This document shows positions 5,838 through 8,906 of a DNA stretch of 8,906 bases, piece after piece. The notes under the pieces were generated by a model. It did no database searches and was not told the DNA's origin. It was given only the letters and a program-made list of their open reading frames with translations. A program made the position numbers and the translations under genes. Each line of letters starts with the position of its first letter. The stretch's first letter is position 1. Origin of the DNA: an uncultured Prevotellaceae bacterium (GTDB taxonomy: Bacteria; Bacteroidota; Bacteroidia; Bacteroidales; Bacteroidaceae); the NCBI GenBank assembly GCA_945486445.1, contig CALYTD010000032.1:1-8906 (forward strand), read 5' to 3'.

Positions 5838-5852
5838 GGAATAAATAATTCC
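5838..5852. promoter_or_regulatory. Candidate XylR operator at the transcription start
   Basis: GGAATAAATAATTCC is a perfect 5-5-5 inverted repeat starting 5 bp after the -7 element, right on the predicted start site. A repressor bound here would block initiation. XylR, the first gene downstream, is the obvious candidate (inference); I do not know the family's consensus well enough to confirm. Confidence 0.45.
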
Positions 5853-5899
5853 CATAATAAGACAACAACAAGAATAACCTAAACAGAAAGAACATCAAC

Positions 5900-6607
5900 A
5901 TGGTCAATCCATACGTATCAGTGGACTGTGTACTCCTCGGCTTTGACGGCGAGCAACTCAACGTGCTTCTGGTGAGACAGAGCGGCGAAGGCGGTGAGGA
6001 CAGCACTGGTGCATACAAACTTCCAGGCAGTCTGATAAACATGGACGAAGACCTTGACGATGCAGCACGACGTGTTCTGAAGCAACTGACGGGGCTATCA
6101 CAGATCAGAATGAGGCAGTTCCGTGCCTTCGGAGGCGCTAATCGTCTCGCAAACGCTGGTGACGCAGTGTGGTTGCAACGCTTCCATAAACTGGACAAAC
6201 AACTGGAACGCATCGTAACAATAGCCTATCTGTCACTGCTACGCATAGACCGCAAGATGGAAAGACTACAAGGTGGCTACGAAGCACAGTGGACACCAGT
6301 GAACCAACTGCCCCACCTGGCATTCGACCATGAGGACATTGTACATACGGCAGTGGACGAAGTAAAGCGCATGGCACGCCTGTCACCAACGGTATTGTTT
6401 GACCTTCTGCCAAGAAAATTTACCGCAGCACAACTCAGACTGGTAATGGAAAACGTGGCCGGAGCAAAGCCTGACATCAAGAACTTTCACAAAAAACTGG
6501 CACAGATGCCATACGTAGTACCGTTAGACGAGAAAGAACAGGGCGTAAACCACAGGGCAGCACGCTACTATAAGTTCAAGAACGTCAAGACATCAAAGAT
6601 GAAATGA
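5900..6607 (+). CDS. xylR: NrtR-family (Nudix-fold) transcriptional regulator of xylose use
   Basis: A 235-residue cytoplasmic regulator with a Nudix-like sensor domain (about 5-140) and a C-terminal winged helix (about 155-230), the NrtR/AraR/XylR architecture of Bacteroidetes. Seen: VSVDCVLLGFDGEQLNVLLV (first strands), YKLPGSLINMDEDLDDAARR, LTGL, FRAFG, RIVTIAYLSLL, WTPVNQLPHLAFDHEDIV, then the DNA-binding part LFDLLPRKFTAAQLRLVME, NFHKKL and ARYYKF. The Nudix box is degenerate: where hydrolases have R-E-x-x-E-E-x-G, this has R58-V-L-K-Q-L-T-G, so the metal-binding glutamates are gone and it is a sensor, not an enzyme. As first gene of an operon with xylB and xylA it is expected to repress that operon and to release DNA on binding a pentose or derivative. 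An arabinose regulator of the same family is the alternative, but the neighbours argue for xylose. Confidence 0.88.
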   Translation: MVNPYVSVDCVLLGFDGEQLNVLLVRQSGEGGEDSTGAYKLPGSLINMDEDLDDAARRVLKQLTGLSQIRMRQFRAFGGANRLANAGDAVWLQRFHKLDKQLERIVTIAYLSLLRIDRKMERLQGGYEAQWTPVNQLPHLAFDHEDIVHTAVDEVKRMARLSPTVLFDLLPRKFTAAQLRLVMENVAGAKPDIKNFHKKLAQMPYVVPLDEKEQGVNHRAARYYKFKNVKTSKMK

Positions 6608-6664
6608 CAGCCCAAGAATAAGATAAAACCTCATAAACAAAACCAAAAACAATAGCAAAGAAAT

Positions 6665-8143
6665 ATGATTTTACTCGGTTATGACATCGGCACGTCCTCT
6701 GTGAAGGCCTCACTCGTAGATGCAGAGACAGGAAAAACCATCGCTTCAGCACAGTACCCAGACACAGAAGCGCCCATAATGACAAAACAAGCAGGCTGGG
6801 CTGAACAGGACCCGCAGATGTGGTGGGACGAGTTAAAGCACGCCACCGCACGCGTAGCAGACAAGAACGGCGGCTCACTTGACGACGTGGCAGCCATCGG
6901 AATATCATACCAGATGCACGGATTGGTATGCGTTGACAAAGACGGCAACGCCCTTAGACCATCTATTATATGGTGCGACGGACGCGCAGTACCATACGGT
7001 AACAAGGCATTCGAGACAATAGGAAGCGGCAGATGTCTGTCACATCTGCTCAATTCACCAGGCAACTTCACCGCCGCTAAGTTGGCATGGGTGAAGGAAA
7101 ACGAGCCAGAACTGTTTGAAAAGATAGACAAGATAATGCTGCCGGGCGACTATATAGCCATGAGACTGAGCGGCGGAGCAAAACAAACAACCGTCTCTGG
7201 ACTATCAGAGGGTATGTTCTGGGACTTCAAGGACAACTGCGTAAGCCGTGACATAATGAACTTCTTTGGCTTCAACGACAGCATAATATCCGACATTGTA
7301 CCAACATTCTCAATACAGTCACGCGTTTGCAAGGCCGTGGCAGAGGAGTTAGGCCTGAAAGAAGGCACACCGATCAGTTACCGAGGAGGTGACCAACCCA
7401 ACAACGCTTTATCCCTTAACGTGATGAAACCGGGCGAGATAGCCGCCACAGGAGGCACATCGGGAGTGGTATATGGTGTTCTTGGCGACGTAAACTACGA
7501 CAACCTGAGCCGTGTCAACACCTTTGCACACGTTAATCACAATATGCCAGACACACGTCTTGGTGTCCTGCTCTGTATCAACGGCACCGGAATACTCAAC
7601 GCATGGATGAAACGCACCGTGGCACCAGAGGGTATGTCATACGGAGACATTAACAACTTGGCAGAGACAGCACCCGTTGGCGGAGAGGGATTGTCAGTAA
7701 TTCCTTTCGGGAACGGTGCAGAAAGAGTGTTGCAGAACAAGAACCTTGGAGCGTCAATACACGGTATTAACTTCAACATACACACCAAAGCCCACATACT
7801 GCGGGCAGCACAAGAAGGCATAGCGTTCTCCTTTGCCTACGGTATGGAGATAATGCAGCAGATGGGAATGGAGATAACCACCATCAAGGCAGGGCACGCT
7901 AACCTGTTCCTCTCACCGCTATTCCGCCGCACACTGGCAGCAGTAACAGGGGCAACGATAGAACTTTACGAGACAGACGGCTCTGTGGGAGCAGCCTACG
8001 GTGCAGGTATCGGAGCAGGAATATACAAGGATTCCGATGACGCCTTCAAGACATTGAAGCACATTTCAACAGAGAAACCAGTGAAGGAGACAGCAGAATA
8101 CAAGGCTGCCTACGAACTGTGGAAACAGAGATTGGAAGCATAA
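6665..8143 (+). CDS. xylB: Xylulokinase
   Basis: A 492-residue FGGY-family sugar kinase of normal length for XylB. It phosphorylates D-xylulose with ATP to D-xylulose 5-phosphate, which enters the pentose phosphate pathway. Seen: phosphate loop GYDIGTSSVKASLVD (5-19); AGWAEQDPQMWW (43-54), typical of xylulokinases; the substrate-contact motif ISYQMHGLV (80-88); SIIWCDGRA (100-108); catalytic Asp243 in YRGGDQPNNALS; the nucleotide-binding ATGGTSGVVYG (261-271); and the C-terminal KAGHANLFLSPLFRRTLAAVTG and GSVGAAYGAGIGAG. All expected motifs are intact. It follows xylR after a 57-bp A-rich gap with no promoter match and precedes xylA by 38 bp, so the three form one operon. Glycerol kinase is excluded by the MHG motif and context. 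Confidence 0.95.
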   Translation: MILLGYDIGTSSVKASLVDAETGKTIASAQYPDTEAPIMTKQAGWAEQDPQMWWDELKHATARVADKNGGSLDDVAAIGISYQMHGLVCVDKDGNALRPSIIWCDGRAVPYGNKAFETIGSGRCLSHLLNSPGNFTAAKLAWVKENEPELFEKIDKIMLPGDYIAMRLSGGAKQTTVSGLSEGMFWDFKDNCVSRDIMNFFGFNDSIISDIVPTFSIQSRVCKAVAEELGLKEGTPISYRGGDQPNNALSLNVMKPGEIAATGGTSGVVYGVLGDVNYDNLSRVNTFAHVNHNMPDTRLGVLLCINGTGILNAWMKRTVAPEGMSYGDINNLAETAPVGGEGLSVIPFGNGAERVLQNKNLGASIHGINFNIHTKAHILRAAQEGIAFSFAYGMEIMQQMGMEITTIKAGHANLFLSPLFRRTLAAVTGATIELYETDGSVGAAYGAGIGAGIYKDSDDAFKTLKHISTEKPVKETAEYKAAYELWKQRLEA

Positions 8144-8181
8144 CATAACATATTTATATAACCTATTAAACAAAAACAACT

Positions 8182-8906
8182 ATGGCAAAAGAGTATTTTC
8201 CAGAGATTAAAGCAATCAAGTACGAAGGACCAGAGTCCAAGAACCCAATGGCGTTCCACTACTATGACGCAGAGCGCGTAGTAGCCGGCAAGAAGATGAA
8301 AGACTGGATGCGCTTCGCAATGGCATGGTGGCACACACTTTGCGCAGAGGGTGGCGACCAGTTCGGTGGCACAACAAAGGCATTCCCTTGGAATAAAGGT
8401 GGCAACGCTGTTGAGATAGCAAAGCAGAAGGCTGACGCTGGCTTTGAAATCATGCAGAAGTTAGGCGTTCCTTACTATTGTTTCCACGATGTTGACCTCG
8501 TCAGCGAGGGCTGTTCTGTTGAGGAATATGAGGCAAACCTCACCGCTATCACCGACTATCTGAAGGAGAAGATGCAGGAGACTGGCATCAAACTGCTATG
8601 GTCCACCGCCAACGTTTTCGGCAACGCACGCTATATGAACGGTGCATCTACCAACCCAGACTTTGACGTTGTGGCACGCGCCATCGTACAAATAAAGAAC
8701 GCTATCGACGCAGGTATCAAGCTCGGAGCAGAGAACTACGTATTCTGGGGTGGCCGCGAGGGCTACATGTCACTGCTGAACACCGACCAGAAGCGTGAGA
8801 AGGAGCACATGGCAACAATGCTTCGCATGGCTCGTGACTATGCACGCAGCAAGGGTTTCACCGGTACTTTCCTCATAGAGCCAAAGCCAATGGAGCCTTC
8901 AAAGCA
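8182..8906 (+). CDS. xylA: Xylose isomerase (3' end outside window)
   Basis: The first 241 residues of a class II xylose isomerase, cut by the window end; the full protein should be about 435-440 residues. It converts D-xylose to D-xylulose in the cytoplasm using two divalent metal ions in a TIM barrel. Seen: the start MAKEYFPEIKAIKYEG, typical of Bacteroidetes enzymes; AFHYYDAERVVAGKKMKDWM; WWHTLCAEGGDQFGG; catalytic His102 and Asp105 in FHDVDL; STANVFGNARYMNGAST; FWGGREGYMSLLNTD; and metal ligand Glu233 with Lys235 in LIEPKPMEPSK. These are one off the numbering usual for class II enzymes (H101, D104, E232, K234), so the site is intact as far as it can be seen. The leader is A-rich (AAACAAAAACAACT before ATG) with no Shine-Dalgarno sequence. 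A pentose transporter gene may follow beyond the window. Confidence 0.96.
   Translation, partial: MAKEYFPEIKAIKYEGPESKNPMAFHYYDAERVVAGKKMKDWMRFAMAWWHTLCAEGGDQFGGTTKAFPWNKGGNAVEIAKQKADAGFEIMQKLGVPYYCFHDVDLVSEGCSVEEYEANLTAITDYLKEKMQETGIKLLWSTANVFGNARYMNGASTNPDFDVVARAIVQIKNAIDAGIKLGAENYVFWGGREGYMSLLNTDQKREKEHMATMLRMARDYARSKGFTGTFLIEPKPMEPSK

Larger units (their letters stand above)
5566..5899. other. Divergent regulatory region, 334 bp
   Basis: The gap between the heme operon (leftward) and the xylose operon (rightward) is AT-rich and has no credible gene. It contains two consensus promoters facing apart and, between and around them, three sets of inverted repeats listed separately. Confidence 0.8.

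Noticed and set aside
6138..6413. Minus-strand open frames opposite xylR
   Set aside because: They are shadow frames of a gene with recognisable Nudix and winged-helix segments; no promoter or family support.

Overview
The window looks like a chromosomal segment from a Bacteroidetes bacterium, most likely a Prevotella-like member of the Bacteroidales. Three lines of evidence support this. The promoters fit the Bacteroidetes sigma consensus (TTG, 20 bp, TAnnTTTG) in three separate places. The leaders are A-rich and lack Shine-Dalgarno sequences. The gene families (HmuY/HmuR heme uptake, a Nudix-type sugar repressor in front of xylB-xylA, a CvfB-like S1 protein) are typical of that phylum. No tRNA, rRNA, insertion sequence, phage gene or CRISPR array was seen.

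Layout. Left block, minus strand (28-1664): a LolD-type ABC ATPase followed by a CvfB/YitL-like S1 RNA-binding protein, probably one transcript from a promoter so close to the lolD ATG that the mRNA should be leaderless or nearly so. A 269-bp gap (1665-1933) follows, holding three copies of a short repeat (two in tandem at a 22-bp period, one inverted). Middle block, minus strand (1934-5565): a four-gene operon in the order calycin-like(?) lipoprotein, HmuY-family heme-binding lipoprotein, HmuR-type TonB-dependent receptor, YgbA-family cysteine-rich protein. Spacing is tight (4-bp overlap, 15 bp, 5-6 bp). A 334-bp intergenic region (5566-5899) holds two divergent promoters and several inverted repeats. 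Right block, plus strand (5900-8906): xylR (Nudix-fold repressor with a dead Nudix box), xylB (xylulokinase) and xylA (xylose isomerase, cut by the window end).

How the genes work together. The middle operon should capture heme at the cell surface (HmuY and perhaps the first lipoprotein), pass it through the outer membrane receptor, and make a small Cys-rich protein whose homologues belong to the nitric-oxide response. The right operon converts D-xylose to D-xylulose (XylA), then to D-xylulose 5-phosphate (XylB), under control of XylR, which probably acts at the shared intergenic region. The left operon serves lipoprotein sorting or another MacB/LolD-type export system, plus an RNA-binding regulator.

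Most of the window is ordinary metabolism and transport. The points worth a second look are the small repeat family next to lolD, a possible frameshift at the 3' end of ygbA, the joining of ygbA to a heme operon, the apparent lack of His ligands in HmuY and the receptor plug, and the palindromes around the xyl promoter.
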